From Emiliania huxleyi CCMP1516 (taxonomy: Eukaryota > Haptophyta > Isochrysidales > Noelaerhabdaceae): a stretch of DNA of 64,000 bases. Made by a program: the position numbers and the translations under genes. This document shows positions 27,487-39,085 of the stretch, piece by piece. Each line of letters starts with the position of its first letter. Positions within the stretch are counted from its first letter, which is position 1. Under the pieces are notes generated by a model. That model worked only from the letters and a program-made list of their open reading frames with translations. It made no database searches and had not been told where the DNA came from. The stretch covers positions 379,724 through 443,723 of the forward strand of contig NW_005197803.1 of the NCBI RefSeq assembly GCF_000372725.1. Reading direction: 5' to 3'.

Positions 27487-28095
27487 GGCCGGCACAGCCG
27501 GCACGGGCGTCGGCGCGGCAGCGTTTGCGCCGGTGGCGCGGGACTGCATCGCCTTCCTGCGGGCTTGCGGCGTCCGCTTCTGCCGGCGCGACGGCGTGCC
27601 GTCTTCGCCCGCTGCTGCTGCGCCGGAGGCGGAGGAGACGGAGCCGTTGGCGGCCACGGTCGACGGTCGAGCCGGTGCCGGAGCCGAGGGCGCTGCTGCT
27701 GGTGGCGCCGCTGGCGGCGCCGCTGCGGCTGCGGCAGCGGTGGGCTGGGTGGGCTGGGCAGTCGCGGCCGGCGCCGGCGCGGCGGTGCGAGAAGCGGCGC
27801 CCTTGGCGGCGCCGTCAGAAGCGCGCGTGCAGCGCTTGCAGAGGCCCGGCGCGGTGGCGTCGGGTGGCATCCGGCGAGAGCAGCGCGAACAGGAGCCGCT
27901 GGCCGGAGCCTTGGCGGGAGCCGCGGCTGGAGCTGGTGGTTCAGGAGCGCGAGTGGGAGCCGGAGCCGGGGCCGCAGCGGGAGGCGGAGCCGCAGCGGAA
28001 GCCTGCTCCGCCGCGCGCTTGGTGCAGCGCGTGCAGAGCTGCTGGGGGCCCGGGTTGGGTGGCAGCCGGCGGGAGCAGCGAACGCAGCTTGACAT
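23897..28095 (-). CDS. EXD1-like 3'-5' exonuclease with zinc fingers and RRM, ten exons
   Basis: Minus-strand exons: 28095-27197, 26884-26680, 26661-26284, 26036-25896, 25830-25741, 25624-25007, 24735-24631, 24484-24434, 24162-24052, 23959-23897. Phases agree throughout (886 residues). The N-terminus has two CxxC-x14-CxxC motifs (SCVRCSRRLPP, SCSRCSRRMPP), Ala/Pro linkers and a C2HC finger completed across intron 1 (CPDCALRFPSLSRKLDHLL then ASC). The DEDDy core has D472/E474 (ALDLEGNL), D535 (VLCDCRADAEA), Y638/D642 (YAASD). Then come a U1-type CX2CX12HX5H finger (ECCGLGF, KQLAEHEGGKRH) split by intron 6, and a degenerate C-terminal RRM (SEPSLRAAFGPFGEV, VTLLGPPGGDG, AMVQFSQSSAAARAL). EXD1 proteins act in RNA metabolism. 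All acidic residues are present, so activity is plausible. Introns 1, 4 and 9 use GC donors; intron 2 would be only 18 nt. Confidence 0.85.
24163..24433 (-). repeat. Microsatellite-bearing repeat inside exonuclease intron 8
   Basis: In gene sense: a CA-rich run, then ctcgcccacgcgcaccggcc, ctctgaatgccgcggggctc, ctgtctta..gacgtggagtc and ccaccacctcctccgtgtgg, agaagtttacct. The same modules recur at 57001-57215, 61520-61765 and, in part, in the last intron of the carrier gene (61070-61190). In the two genes it is sense-oriented. Confidence 0.75.
24485..24660 (-). repeat. Threefold duplication of an exon edge in exonuclease intron 7
   Basis: In gene sense, gtcgagtgccgccagg occurs three times (about 24645, 24570, 24497), separated by A/T-rich 75-bp spacers containing atcatattcatatg-type palindromes. 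The first copy is the end of exon 7 and the last abuts exon 8, so the intron is made of tandem copies of the splice junction. Confidence 0.85.
24750..24845 (+). repeat. G-rich degenerate TTAGGGG-type tract in intron 6
   Basis: Runs of gggggggtaa and gggttagggg occupy the intron next to exon 7. In gene sense this is a long C-rich pyrimidine tract ahead of the acceptor. Confidence 0.8.
25629..25737 (+). repeat. GGTCAG hexamer minisatellite in exonuclease intron 5
   Basis: About 18 units of ggtcag with two variants; the array is essentially the whole intron between exons 5 and 6. Confidence 0.95.
26098..26250. repeat. Inverted GGTCA pentamer arrays in exonuclease intron 3
   Basis: Short ggtca array at 26098-26118 and a longer, reverse-complementary cctga array at 26208-26250. 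Together they can form a stem within the intron between exons 3 and 4. Confidence 0.85.
26885..27196 (-). mobile_element. Introner-like element, copy in exonuclease intron 1
   Basis: In gene sense: exon ...CACCT, then GCTTGCCTC, then CCTAGAAGCGGAACACC, a duplicated exon end, a second CTAGAAGCGGAATACGTACTC, ctcgtcttcacgcggtgctc, cctcccgccctctgacgttg, gcgcattcgccgtgcag, then GCTTGCCTCATGCCC. GCTTGCCTC on both edges is a 9-bp target-site-like duplication. Splicing GC-AG restores the reading frame and the C2HC finger. Confidence 0.85.
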
Positions 28096-28494
28096 GAATG
28101 TGCCACGTCGCCTGAAAGGCGCGTGGAAGAAACAAACGGGCAGCTCCCCGGCCCTGGATGTGAGGCTGCTGACTGCACTCCAAGTGCTCCAAGTGCGCAG
28201 TGGCGCCCAGGAACTTGGATCCCTACCGGCATAGCCGGAAGGGGCGCGAGCGGCTCAGAGTACCCTGAAGTGACAGTCGTCACGGGACTCTAGCCTCCGC
28301 GCTCCGGAGCTCGCGCCTCTTGTCACCCATAGAGCACATCGTGCGAATTATCCGGATGTGGGCTCTCTCATGCCCTTGTGATGTACGTACACACGTACGG
28401 TCGTTCGAACCATGTGGAATGAGAGGATCCGCCGATGCCTTCAGAGGGAACGCACGAGGAAAGGAAAGAATGTCGAAGAATGGGGGGGGGGGGG
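28096..28494. other. 5' flank of the exonuclease gene
   Basis: Includes the reverse copy of the 1370-1430 dispersed repeat at 28140-28200 and a 13-G run at 28483-28495. No gene is recognised. Confidence 0.4.
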
Positions 28495-29434
28495 GTACTC
28501 GCATAATGTGGGTAAACGAAAAAAGTAGCGCCCAATTCGTCTACGTACGGCTTAGTGAGTGGTTGGGGTGGCCTCAGGCATCCCCAAGGGATCCTCTGCG
28601 GTGCCACATAAGCAGCTTAGTGATGGTCGAGACTTAAAGTGTTTCGTTTGAAGAAACGCAAACCGGACAGACGGTACTATGGTCACCAGTAAACGAAAAT
28701 TCGACTTTGAGGGATCATATCTCAAAAAGCCGGGAGATAGCATCGCATTATTGTTGCATATTATGCCACATAAGGTCAAACTTGACCCCAGAAGCATCAA
28801 GAACCCGATGCTCCGGCTCGACTGTGCCGGCACACTGCCTCCTCGCGCACGCTGCTAGCAGGCCGTTGCGGCCCGTGGTGCACCAGAGAGAGAGGTCGAC
28901 GCGTTGCCCCCGCTGGCGACCCCGCGCGGCTCAGGCCAGCCAGAAGGTGTGTGGTGACGGCACCGTGGCAGGAGTGCGGAGAAGAGCTCGCCGAACGCGA
29001 GCAGCAGATGGCCAAAGTGTGCCAGCGCGAGAGCCTCGCGAGCGGGCGCAGAAGGAGCTCGCCGTGACACGATGCCGGGCGGTGGTGGTGCTCTGGCGAC
29101 TGTGCACAGTGGGCAAAGTCAGGCTGCAACAGGGCAGCACGTTGGTAGTGCCCTGCTGCAGCCTGGCCTGACATGCACAGGGCGAACAGAGGCGGTACTA
29201 TCGTCCGGCGCTCGTCGTCGAATCTGGGCCAACTTCGACCGCCGCCACAGCTCGCCACGAGCACGCAGCGACAAAATGTTGACTGTATGGAAGTCGAGGC
29301 TGGTCCATAGGAAGAGGCTGCCGTGCGAGCCGGCAGCAGGCTGGCTCGTCGTGGACTGCCGCGGCGACTTTTTTCGGTGTCTTTCTTGATAGTACCGAAT
29401 ACGGTACTTTCGTTTACCCACATTATGCGAGTAC
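28495..29434. mobile_element. Non-autonomous DNA transposon with 27-bp TIRs
   Basis: The left end 28495-28521 (gtactcgcataatgtggg then taaacgaaa) is the exact reverse complement of 29408-29434. If the outer TA is a target duplication, the TIR begins CTCGCATAATG and the element resembles Tc1/mariner-type insertion. The 940-bp body has short frames in both strands without a recognisable DDE domain, and a secondary palindrome (agtaccgaatacggtact) at 29390-29407. It is most likely non-autonomous. Confidence 0.8.
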
Positions 29435-29811
29435 GAGTTGGCGGGACAGTCGATTGCCGTGGTACTGCGTTCGCTGCCGCTGGCTGCTACTCGAGTATCT
29501 GCCGGGCGCCCGCCGCAAATGGAAAACGAGGACTACGTGGTGGCGGCGGCCGCGGGGGCCGCTGACACACGAGGCGCTCGCAGCCTCCGCAGCGACGCGG
29601 TGAGGCACAGAGAATGGAGAACCGAGCGCATCGGCGCATTGTGCCATCGCGTTGCGGTCAGGGCCTCGGCGACGGAGAGCGGGGCGGAGGAGGATGAGGC
29701 CGGGGCGGCGTGGAAGTGGAACATAGACGGAGGTCGGGAGGGGAGATTTATTTGGGGTCGGCCAGAATAGCCCGTGTGCACGCTTTTTGCTCTCCACGCA
29801 TCCTCTTACAT
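29435..29811. other. Region upstream of the channel gene
   Basis: A plus-strand frame (from 29518, MENEDYVVAAAAGAADTRGA, to a stop at 29770) is possibly coding but unrecognised. Confidence 0.25.
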
Positions 29812-30460
29812 GCTTCGAACACACGGGCAGCGCCAGGACTCACAAAAATATGCCATGTCGCCTTGCTTTTTGTTGAAAAAAGAAAAATCTGTGCTAGAAA
29901 AATCACAAGTACTACCAACCGCCGGTCGAGCCTCCCTCCGATACAAGGACTTTGGTACCACCATCTCTGAGCCGCGCACGTCTGCCGCGAATGGGCAGCC
30001 CCGACCGCCCGTCCTCTCCCACGGACGACTCGGGCAGCACGCTGACCTCGACGGGCACGTCGGCGGGCAGCACGGCCGTCATGTCTGCGCTGGAGGAGCT
30101 GCCGCCGGGCCGCTGGTCCATCCGGCGCTCGTTGGGGATCCGGCGCTCGTTGGGGATCATGCGGCGACGCGGATCTCCCGCCGCGCGGCGACACGCCTCG
30201 TACGACGCGCCCACCTCCGGCGTCGCCGAGCGCTTCGTCGCTGAGCTGCGGGCGCGGCGCGCCGAGCGGCTCGCGCGTGAGCGGAGGCAGGCGCAGGACG
30301 GCGCGCTGGTGCACGACGAGGCGCACGGGTGGGACTGGCTGGTGGTGCACCCGCACTCGCGCCGCATGGCCCTCTTCGACCTCCTCGTCTTCGTCTGCGT
30401 CTCCGTCACCGCCGTCTCTCTCCCTCTCGAGGTCGGCTTCTCCATCGCAGCGACGCCGCC
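29812..30460 (+). repeat. Left arm of a large inverted duplication
   Basis: This segment, 5' flank plus most of the first channel exon, recurs reverse-complemented at 32636-33295. The coding part is identical as far as I can read. The upstream part differs by small indels, including an extra gtggtgtttcag block in the right arm. Confidence 0.9.
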
Positions 30461-31623
30461 GCTCCGCATCGTGGACGTGCTCATGTCCACGGTATTCCTG
30501 ATCGACGTGGCGCTGCAGTTCGTGCACGGCTCGATGCACCGCGGCTACCCCGAGCTCCGCCTCCGCCGCATCGCCCGCCGCTACCTCCGCACCTACTTTG
30601 TCCCCGACCTGCTCGCGTCGCTGCCGTACGGGCTGATGGGCACGTCGCCGGCGCTGCAGGCGATCGGCATGGTGCGCGTGCTGCGCATCCTCCGCTTCCG
30701 CCGCCTCACCCACCAGCTGAAGAAGCTGCCGCTGCTGGGCGCCGTCATGCGCTCCCCATTCACGCGCGTCGCGGTGACGCTGCTGGTGTGGGTCTACATC
30801 TGCCACTTTTATGGATGCGTGTGGTGCGCGCCGCCGCCGACCCGCCCCTCTCCCCCCCTCCCTCTCCCCCACGGAAGGAGCACCTCCCCATCTCTCTCGG
30901 CAGCACTCCAACACACACAGGCCCTCACACGCCCGCCGCCCGTCGCATTCCGCTTTCCCTCGCTCCCATTCCTTCTCCCCTCGGCCCCATTCCTTCTCCC
31001 CTCGGTCCCATTCGCTTGCGGGTACCTCCCCACACCTCCCCCACCCTCCCCACACCTCCCCACACCTCCCCACACCTCCCCACACCTCCCCACACCTCCC
31101 CACACCTCCCCGCACCTCCCCGCATCTCCCCACACCTCCCCACACCTCCCCACACCTCCCCACATCTCCCCACACCTCCCCGCCTCTCCCCGCATCTCCC
31201 CGCATCTCCCGTGTTTGCAGGTACCTCGCGGGATCGCTCTCTCTCTGCCTCGACGACCCCCTCTACCCCGACGGCACCTGGCTCACCGCTTACTACTCCG
31301 AAGACGGCGGCGGTGAGATCTCCTCCATCCCCACCCCATCCGTCTCCGCCGCCTCCGGCGCCGCCTCCGCCGTCTCCACCGCCGCCTTCCCCGCCCCCAC
31401 CCTCCGCCGCCGCCTCTACCCCCTGCACCCCTCCACCCCTCCGCCTCCACCCCTCCACCCCTCCACCCCTCCACCCCTCCACCCCTCCGCCTCCACCCCT
31501 CCGCCTCCGCCCTCTCCTCCCAGGCACCTTCGTCGCCAAGGAGGCGCTGTGCGCGCGCGTGCGCGACGAGGAGGAGGGCGACCTCTGCTCGGTCGAGGAG
31601 GGCTGCGCACCGCCCACGCTCGG
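29991..31623 (+). CDS. CNG/EAG-type voltage-gated cation channel, 3' end missing
   Basis: Exon 1 is 29991-30823 (ATG; the TTG 39 bp upstream is not credible), exon 2 31221-31312, exon 3 31524 to about 31621. Residues 1-110 are Ser/Arg-rich and cytosolic. S1 lies at about 126-146 (ALFDLLVFVCVSVTAVSLPL), S2 about 158-178, S3 about 202-215 (YFVPDLLASLPYGL), S4 about 226-239 with regularly spaced Arg (MVRVLRILRFRRLTHQL), S5 about 256-278. Exon 2 reads WYLAGSLSLCLDDPLYPDGT, the pre-pore turret. The pore selectivity filter, S6 and any cyclic-nucleotide domain are not seen: the gene runs into a satellite and an assembly gap. The family forms tetrameric plasma-membrane K+ or cation channels. Intron 1 is mostly the decamer repeat in sense orientation. 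Confidence 0.8.
30824..31220 (+). repeat. Channel intron 1: decamer repeat ACCTCCCCAC
   Basis: From about 31020 to 31212 the intron is about 19 units of cacctcccca and variants, ending in gtgtttgcag. Confidence 0.85.
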
Positions 31624-31785
31624 CTCGCTGTCTAGAAGCGGAAGGCGTGTTCATGTGCCCCCAACAGCGCCCGAGAGGCACGTACTTCCGCCGTATTCAC
31701 TTGTACTCCCCCTCGTCTTCACGCGGTGCTCTGAAGACGCTGCACACGAGACCGTCCTCCCGCCCCGAGGTCGGCGTACTCAGCA
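31624..31785 (+). mobile_element. Introner-like element, copy in channel intron 3
   Basis: Starts gctcgctgtctagaagcgg, continues gtgcccccaacagcgcccga, ctcgtcttcacgcggtgctc, tgaagacgctgcacacgaga, cctcccgccccgaggtcggc and gtactcagcacgtag. It matches the introner copies in the USP, exonuclease and carrier genes and is in sense. Its downstream edge is obscured by a satellite derived from its own 3' end. Confidence 0.8.
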
Positions 31786-32535
31786 CGTAGGCTGCCCATA
31801 TCTCCCCATATCTCCCCATATCTCCCGCCCTGAGGTCGGCGTACTCAGCACGTAGGCTGCCCATATCTCCCCATATCTCCCCATATCTCCCGCCCTGAGG
31901 TCGGCGTACTCAGCACGTAGGCTGCCCATATCTCCCCATATCTCCCCATATCTCCCGCCCCGAGGTCGGCGTCCTCAGCACGTAGGCTGCCCATATCTCC
32001 CCATATCTCCCCATATCTCCCGCCCCGAGGTCGGCGTACTCAGCACGTAGGCTGCCCATATCTCCCCATATCTCCCCATATCTCCCGCCCTGACGTCGGC
32101 GTCCTCAGCACGTAGGCTGCCCATATCTCCCCATATCTCCCCATATCTCCCGCCCCGAGGTCGGCGTCCTCAGCACGTAGGCTGCCCATATCTCCCCATA
32201 TCTCCCCATATCTCCCGCCCTGAGGTCGGCGTCCTCAGCACGTAGGCTGCCCATATCTCCCCATATCTCCCCATATCTCCCGCCCTGAGGTCGGCGTACT
32301 CAGCACGTAGGCTGCCCATATCTCCCCATATCTCCCGCCCTGAGGTCGGCGTACTCAGCACGTAGGCTGCCCATATCTCCCCATATCTCCCCATATCTCC
32401 CGCCCCGAGGTCGGCGTACTCAGCACGTAGGCTGCCCATATCTCCCCATATCTCCCCATATCTCCCGCCCCGAGGTCGGCGTCCTCAGCACGTAGGCTGA
32501 CCATATCTCCCCATATCTCCCCATATCTCCCGCCC
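31761..32535 (+). repeat. 65-bp satellite derived from the introner 3' end
   Basis: About 12 units of 65 bp: cgccc(c/t)gaggtcggcgt, (a/c)ctcagcacgtaggctgccc, then three atatctcccc decamers. Each unit repeats the element's acceptor-like gcacgtag. One unit (about 32321-32341) has two decamers instead of three. The array ends at the assembly gap. Confidence 0.95.
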
Positions 32536-32635
32536 NNNNNNNNNNNNNNNNNNNNNNNNNNNNNNNNNNNNNNNNNNNNNNNNNNNNNNNNNNNNNNNNN
32601 NNNNNNNNNNNNNNNNNNNNNNNNNNNNNNNNNNN
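32536..32635. other. Assembly gap (100 N)
   Basis: A run of exactly 100 N, a conventional placeholder for a gap of unknown size. Confidence 0.99.
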
Positions 32636-33101
32636 GCGTCGCTGCGATGGAGAAGCCGACCTCGAGAGGGAGAGAGACGGCGGTGACGGAGACGCAGACG
32701 AAGACGAGGAGGTCGAAGAGGGCCATGCGGCGCGAGTGCGGGTGCACCACCAGCCAGTCCCACCCGTGCGCCTCGTCGTGCACCAGCGCGCCGTCCTGCG
32801 CCTGCCTCCGCTCACGCGCGAGCCGCTCGGCGCGCCGCGCCCGCAGCTCAGCGACGAAGCGCTCGGCGACGCCGGAGGTGGGCGCGTCGTACGAGGCGTG
32901 TCGCCGCGCGGCGGGAGATCCGCGTCGCCGCATGATCCCCAACGAGCGCCGGATCCCCAACGAGCGCCGGATGGACCAGCGGCCCGGCGGCAGCTCCTCC
33001 AGCGCAGACATGACGGCCGTGCTGCCCGCCGACGTGCCCGTCGAGGTCAGCGTGCTGCCCGAGTCGTCCGTGGGAGAGGACGGGCGGTCGGGGCTGCCCA
33101 T
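32636..33101 (-). pseudogene. Inverted second copy of the channel's first exon, truncated
   Basis: From the ATG at 33101 it encodes the same 155 residues as the first copy (MGSPDRPSSPTDDSGS through SIAAT) and stops at the gap edge just after S1. The homologous arm continues upstream to about 33295. It is either a genuine inverted duplication or a misassembled second haplotype. Confidence 0.75.
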
Positions 33102-33694
33102 TCGGCAGACGTGCGCGGCTCAGAGATGGTGGTACCAAAGTCCTTGTATCGGAGGGAGGCTCGACCGGCGGTTGGTAGTACTTGTGGATTTTTCTTGAAG
33201 AGATTTTTCTTTTTTCAACACTGAAACACCACCAAAAGCAAGGCGGACATGGCATATTTTTGTGAGTCGTGGCGCTGCCCGTGTGTTCGAGCAATATCGA
33301 AAGACAGTGAGGCCGGGGTCGCACACGGCAGGGGTGGCGGGACGGGATACCCATCACTGAGCCGACGATGCTACGGGTAGCCCCAGGGTGGTGCCCACCC
33401 CCATACCCTCTGGCACTTGCCTGCGCCCTGGCCGCGCATGCCGCGCACGCGCGCGCACGCGCGCGCACGCGCGCGCACGCCCGCGCACGCCCGCGCACGC
33501 CGCGCACGCCCGCGCACGCCCGCGCACGCGCGCGCACGTGTGCGCACGTGTGCGCACGTGTGCGCACGTGCGCGCACGCGGCACTACGCCGCACTACGCC
33601 GCACTACGCCGCACAGTGTGGCGCTGTGTGGCACTTCCGGCAGGTTGCTGTGAGAGAAGCATGTGTTACCCCCTACACAGCCTTTTACACACAT

Positions 33695-35945
<2,251 letters not shown>

Positions 35946-36016
35946 ACCTCGCTTTTTTGGATTTTTCGATTTGCCGACCCGGCCGGGAGTTGTGTCGTAG
36001 AGCTGCTGGTGCTGCG

Positions 36017-37138
36017 ATGCGGCCTGTCTTCCAGCTGGATCCGACCAACACTCTATCATATGCGCCGGATCCAACTCCGTACTGGGCCCACAATCCAAGC
36101 TCAGCTTCTCTCGCGGACCCGCTCAAGCTTTGGCCACACGAATACGACAGCGCAAGCGAGAATCGCCGCTGGGAAGACGCCTTTTCGTGGGAGGATGTGC
36201 CAGGATTCCACCGCAGCCTCAAGGATTGCACATCATACGAACCTTGTGCGGTCAATTATGCATTCTGTGCCATGTATGATTACATCCCGTGCTACTACGA
36301 GAAAGACACAAAGGTGCTTCTGTTCGATGTCAACGACAGCCCGGATGCAAGCGCTGCCCACCAGCGCAAGAAGCGGAACTTTCTTGCAGCCATGCACTAT
36401 GCAGTGGGATATCCTACTCAGCACGAAATGAAGAACATTGGCATCAGCTATGGCACATTCTCAGAGCAGGTCCGGCCGACAATCTATTCCCTCGCACGGC
36501 ACGTGAACTTCCTCGATCCGGCACTGCGACTGTGGGAGTACAACCACACTGAGTTCCATCACGAGCGTGTGCTGTGGATCAAAGATGGTGCTCCTTTGAC
36601 AATTTGCTGCCCCAAAAATCGCTTTCTCCAGCGGTGTGTGAGATCAGGCAAGTACAAGGAGTACGTGCTAAAGTTTGACTATACAATCACCATGTGCGGT
36701 TTCCCAATCGATTACAATGGGCTCTTCATGGGTGTCCGGCATGATTCGGCACAGCATTGGTACGCGAAGGAGTTCCTAGCTCAGCTATACCCTTTTGAAT
36801 ATGGTATGGGTGACAAGGCGTACGTCGGAGTTCCCCACATGTATTGTGAGCACAAGAAGCCAACGGGCGGTGAGCTGACATGTGAGGAGTCGATGGACAA
36901 CCTGTTCATTCAGCACTACCGTGGACGCAATGAGCACCTAATTAGGGAGATGCGTTCACGGAAGAAATGTTTTGCAACCGCATGGCGGGGCTCTTTTTCG
37001 CTCCTGTCCGCCATCACACGCTTTGCCGCGCACATGACAGGGCTTCAGGAGCGCATGAAGGGACCGCGGTATGACGTGTATGGCCCCTGGCCAGTGTGTA
37101 GCGAAAACGTTTTCCGGTTGTATGGTAAGACCGCCTAA
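36017..37138 (+). CDS. Harbinger-like DDE transposase
   Basis: 373 residues from the ATG at 36017 (the TTG at 35957 is not credible). The core matches DDE_Tnp_4-type nucleases: D190 in VLWIKDGAPLTICCP, the KYKEYVLKFDYTITMCGFPI and GLFMGVRHDSAQHW strands, D266 in YGMGDKAYVGVP, then GGELTCEESMDNLFIQHYRG and E306 in RNEHLIREM, giving the D-D-E triad with D-to-E spacing of 40. RKKCFATAWRGSF follows. The frame is intact. It cuts and rejoins the element's TIRs in the nucleus. Base composition is clearly lower in GC than neighbouring host genes, consistent with a transferred element. Confidence 0.9.
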   Translation: MRPVFQLDPTNTLSYAPDPTPYWAHNPSSASLADPLKLWPHEYDSASENRRWEDAFSWEDVPGFHRSLKDCTSYEPCAVNYAFCAMYDYIPCYYEKDTKVLLFDVNDSPDASAAHQRKKRNFLAAMHYAVGYPTQHEMKNIGISYGTFSEQVRPTIYSLARHVNFLDPALRLWEYNHTEFHHERVLWIKDGAPLTICCPKNRFLQRCVRSGKYKEYVLKFDYTITMCGFPIDYNGLFMGVRHDSAQHWYAKEFLAQLYPFEYGMGDKAYVGVPHMYCEHKKPTGGELTCEESMDNLFIQHYRGRNEHLIREMRSRKKCFATAWRGSFSLLSAITRFAAHMTGLQERMKGPRYDVYGPWPVCSENVFRLYGKTA

Positions 37139-37629
37139 GTGAGCGTTATCCTGTCCCCTGCTGCCCCATTACTATCGAAATCAATACAGCGCGCGCCGGC
37201 GGACCGTTCTCGTCACTCGTGATGCGGAAGATGCGGCGGTGCAAGCCCAGCGCCCGCCCATGTCCCGCCCACGTGCCCGCGCCGCGCCTGCCCGCGCCCA
37301 CGCCGCGCCCCGCCCGCGCCCGCCCGCGCGCGCCCGCGCCTCGGGCACTTGCCTGCGCCTGCACGCCCGCGCACGCCCGCGCGCACGCCGGAGTGTGCGC
37401 GACTGCGTGGGACTGTGTGGGGCTTCGCCGGTCTGAGCAGGGTACCTGGGCGTTTTGAAATTCCGTGCAAGGGGGTGCCGAGGTATGCCGCAGGCCGGGA
37501 TGGAGTGAGATCTTGTGGGGCAGGGCGTGGGCTAGCGCGCGAGGGCGCAGGCAAGTGCCCGAGGGTATGGGGGTGGGCGCCACCCTGGGGCTACCCGTAG
37601 CATCGTCGGCTCAGTGATGGGTATCCACG

Positions 37630-38971
37630 GTTGTGGAGCGAAGTGGCAGTGGCCAGCCTCAAGCATCGATGGGATAATAAGATGAGATTACCAGACGAGA
37701 ACGGGGGGAAGGACAGGCGGGCGACATTTGACGACGTCGGGGATCACAATGTGACGACCAAAACGATCTTGGGGGCCAGGGTGAGACAACAGGTCGGGGT
37801 GCCACATGGGGCACACCACAGGCGTATTCTAGAGGGGGAAAAGAAACGGGGAATAAGGGGCCCCGCCACGAGAAGTGCGTTCTGGGGATGCAGAGCGTGC
37901 AAAGCGGCTAGGGATGAGTTCACAAAAGAGGCGCGCGAGGCAAGGAGGAGACGCGGGGAACTGACAGACTGGGACGACTGGAAACAAGAAGACAGTGAGC
38001 CACCACAGGCGTCGTTGGCGCACATACTGAGCGGCAGCTGCGCTGGAAATAAGGAAGAGGCGCGTCACTTCATGCGGAAGCTCGATAAACACACAGCGAG
38101 GGCGACAGCAAGAGTCGAACGGGAGGCGCCGGACTCAAAAGACACCGCCACATTCCTGAGACGAGCGAGGGCAGCCTCCTTAAAGGCGAAAGGGTCTAGA
38201 TTTGGGGCGCTCGCCGAAGAGGAGTACGACAAAATAGCGCCCGTGATTGCCTGCACGCTACCCGCACTCACGGACTCCATACCCGAAAGAAAGAGAAGGG
38301 AGCTCGCGGGAGAGGTGACGAGCGAACTACAGGTAGTGGGGAAGGCAGCCTCGATTGCCATACAGACATGGGTGCGAAACAACGACAAGACCAAGGCACG
38401 GGCAGAGGAACGAGAGAAGAATATAGGGTGGATAAAGCGCCTGTTCACGGCATGGAGGGTGAGTCACACCGAACGTACCGAGCGAAGAGCTGAGCGGAAG
38501 GAGGACGGGGAAGATGACTCAGAGGAGGACGAACCAGTGGAAATTCAGTTGTCAGATGTCACGATGCATCCGAAGGGGACTCCAGCGCCGGCATCATCCG
38601 TAGAGGCACGAGTGTTCGAAGAGAGAGTGGACCTGAGCAACAACATGACCTGTAGGCAAATGCTCGGAGTGGGAGTCAGAAATGTGGTCCTTGCGCGAGG
38701 GGAGCTCGATAGACTCGAGGGGCCAGGATACGCCGCGAGGAGGACGGAGTTGCGCCGACAGGCGAAAGAAGCCGCGAGAACAAGGGACCGGCAGGCGGCG
38801 GCGCCGCAGGACGAGACAGAAGAGAACGACGCGACAGAGGAGGAAGTGACAAGGGAGAGAGCGACGAGAGTGGGACGGCCGCGAGGTGGCACGAAGGTTG
38901 AAGCGAGAATCGGAGAGAGACTGCGAAGAGAGATAGGAAGAGGCAGACTCCCTAGGGTAGGCGACGGCTAG
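37630..38971 (+). pseudogene. 3' part of a LINE-like (non-LTR retrotransposon) ORF
   Basis: A 446-codon frame without an ATG at its start, beginning exactly at the transposon's right edge (LWSEVAVASLKHRWDNKMR). It contains ATRSAFWGCRACKAARDE, ASLAHILSGSCAGNKEEARH and a long Arg/Glu-rich helical tail (RATRVGRPRGGTK). The AHIL-x-GSC pattern resembles the Cys-containing C-terminal region of non-LTR retrotransposon polyproteins. The first internal ATG is at 37682. Joining across the Harbinger insertion (gtggcgggacg / gttgtgg) leaves the frame open for at least GVAGRLWSE, so the transposon seems to have landed in a retrotransposon. Confidence 0.5.
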
Positions 38972-39085
38972 CGCATCACACTCCTCTCCTTAAAATCCCT
39001 GTGTGGTGGCGGCGTGCCGTTCTCCCATCGGTTGCCGTTTGCTTTCTCTCTTTCTTTTTCTTCACCAGCGGCAGGAGAGACGCAC

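Noticed and set aside
31761-32535. CRISPR-like array
   Set aside because: Tandem 65-bp units without unique spacers.
33428-33640. Arg/Ala/His-rich ORFs
   Set aside because: Produced by GC-rich subterminal repeats of the Harbinger element.
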